Virus record (IMG/VR): IMGVR_UViG_3300006916_000470
Span: 1 to 21,568 of that record
From: a virus
DNA length: 21,568 bases
Direction: 5' to 3' (one strand)
Shown in pieces: positions 21,275 through 21,568 of the stretch (within the stretch, counting starts at the first letter, position 1; the number at the start of each line of letters is the position of its first letter). Position numbers and translations under genes: made by a program. The notes beneath the pieces were generated by a model that was not told the DNA's origin, ran no database searches, and saw nothing but the letters and a program-made list of their open reading frames with translations.

Positions 21275-21303
21275 CAAATATACTAATTTAATTATTTTCC
21301 AAA
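21275..21303 (-). promoter_or_regulatory. Promoter before the 108-aa gene
   Basis: Minus strand TTTG (21303-21300), 17 bases, TATATTTG (21282-21275). The TTTG lies in the last codons of the fibre gene. The ATG is 15 bases downstream. Confidence 0.5.
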
Positions 21304-21568
21304 GCGCTTACTCTAGCTTTAAGCGCTAAATTTTCATCTTTTAATTCTTGTACAGATTTTATTAGTAATGGCACTAATTTAGAATAGTCAACGCATTGCA
21401 TATCTTCTGCATCTTTTTCACCTGTAACTGCGCCAGGAACTACTTGATCTAATTCATGTGCAATAACACCATAACTTCTGTCATCTTGATTTTTCCATTT
21501 AAAGTCATAAACATCAATGTCAGATATTATATTAAGCCCATTAAAATCTCTGTAATCTTCTTTTAATC
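21288..21568 (-). CDS. Tail fibre/spike C-terminus: S74 intramolecular chaperone (partial)
   Basis: Reading on from the right edge gives a C-terminal fragment of about 93 codons. It contains 'VYDFKWKNQDDRSYGVIAHE', followed by 'LDQVVPGAVTGEKDAEDMQC', 'VDYSKLVPLLIKSVQEL' and a terminal coiled coil 'KDENLALKARVSALENN'. This is the conserved second half of the peptidase S74 (endosialidase-type) chaperone domain, which folds fibre trimers and then cleaves itself off. The catalytic SD..lK motif would lie upstream, outside the window. The fibre itself is therefore a large receptor-binding gene on the right. The frame is clear from the family match and the coiled-coil end. Confidence 0.9.
   Translation of the reverse strand, partial: LKEDYRDFNGLNIISDIDVYDFKWKNQDDRSYGVIAHELDQVVPGAVTGEKDAEDMQCVDYSKLVPLLIKSVQELKDENLALKARVSALENN

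Overview
The window is a 21.6-kb piece of a tailed-phage (siphovirus-type) genome with very AT-rich DNA. Every gene I can support lies on the minus strand, so transcription runs from right to left. The likely host is a Bacteroidota bacterium, probably a flavobacterium. This rests on three things: no Shine-Dalgarno (GGAG-like) sequences before the starts; TAnnTTTG boxes, the Bacteroidota -7 promoter element, in intergenic gaps, several with a TTG 16-19 bases upstream; and AT-rich leaders before ATG. No integrase, repressor/cI pair, lysis gene or tRNA is recognised, so lifestyle cannot be decided from this window.

In transcription order (right to left), the right part (21568 to 14564) is a tail module. 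It holds the C-terminal S74 chaperone domain of a tail fibre or spike cut by the window edge, a small conserved-looking protein, a coiled-coil protein, two tandem paralogous tail-tube proteins, and a tail-assembly chaperone. That chaperone has a classical A AAA AAG slippery site giving a -1 frameshifted G-T fusion. A tape-measure protein and a 672-aa tail-tip/receptor-binding protein with a carbohydrate-binding-like domain follow. A strong terminator (about 14502-14535) closes the module.

The middle part (14481 to 7437) is the early region for replication and recombination. A promoter at about 14450-14481 drives a small HTH protein, a single-strand annealing protein candidate and an SSB-like protein. 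After an internal terminator come a DUF3310 protein, a 40-aa coiled coil, a RecE-like exonuclease, a stand-alone DnaA domain-IV-like protein, a VRR-NUC nuclease, a small unknown, an orphan DNA methyltransferase, and a winged-helix replication initiator whose gene contains three 15-bp iteron-like repeats beside an AT-rich stretch (candidate origin). A further PD-(D/E)XK-like protein, a T7 gp4-type primase-helicase and a 68-aa unknown end the region.

The left part (7496 to 1118) is the packaging and head module, with its own promoter inside the end of the 68-aa gene. It runs small terminase, large terminase, portal with an extra C-terminal domain, Mu F-like head morphogenesis protein, HK97-type prohead protease and HK97-fold major capsid protein, and ends at a terminator. 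Beyond it are three tiny genes (46 aa, a 79-aa membrane protein, a 39-aa zinc-knuckle protein). A 216-base non-coding region follows, with a promoter-like box, three hairpins and a terminator. The last gene is a PD-(D/E)XK nuclease of the homing/intron-associated type, cut by the left edge.

The main surprises are features no simple ORF scan shows: the frameshifted T half of the tail chaperone, the in-gene iterons, the candidate structured RNA locus at 284-424, an 18-19-base element shared by two post-terminator promoter regions, and three short genes (46, 40 and 39 aa). The layout (tail, then replication, then head) differs from the usual contiguous head-tail order; on a circularly permuted genome the connector genes would lie outside this window.
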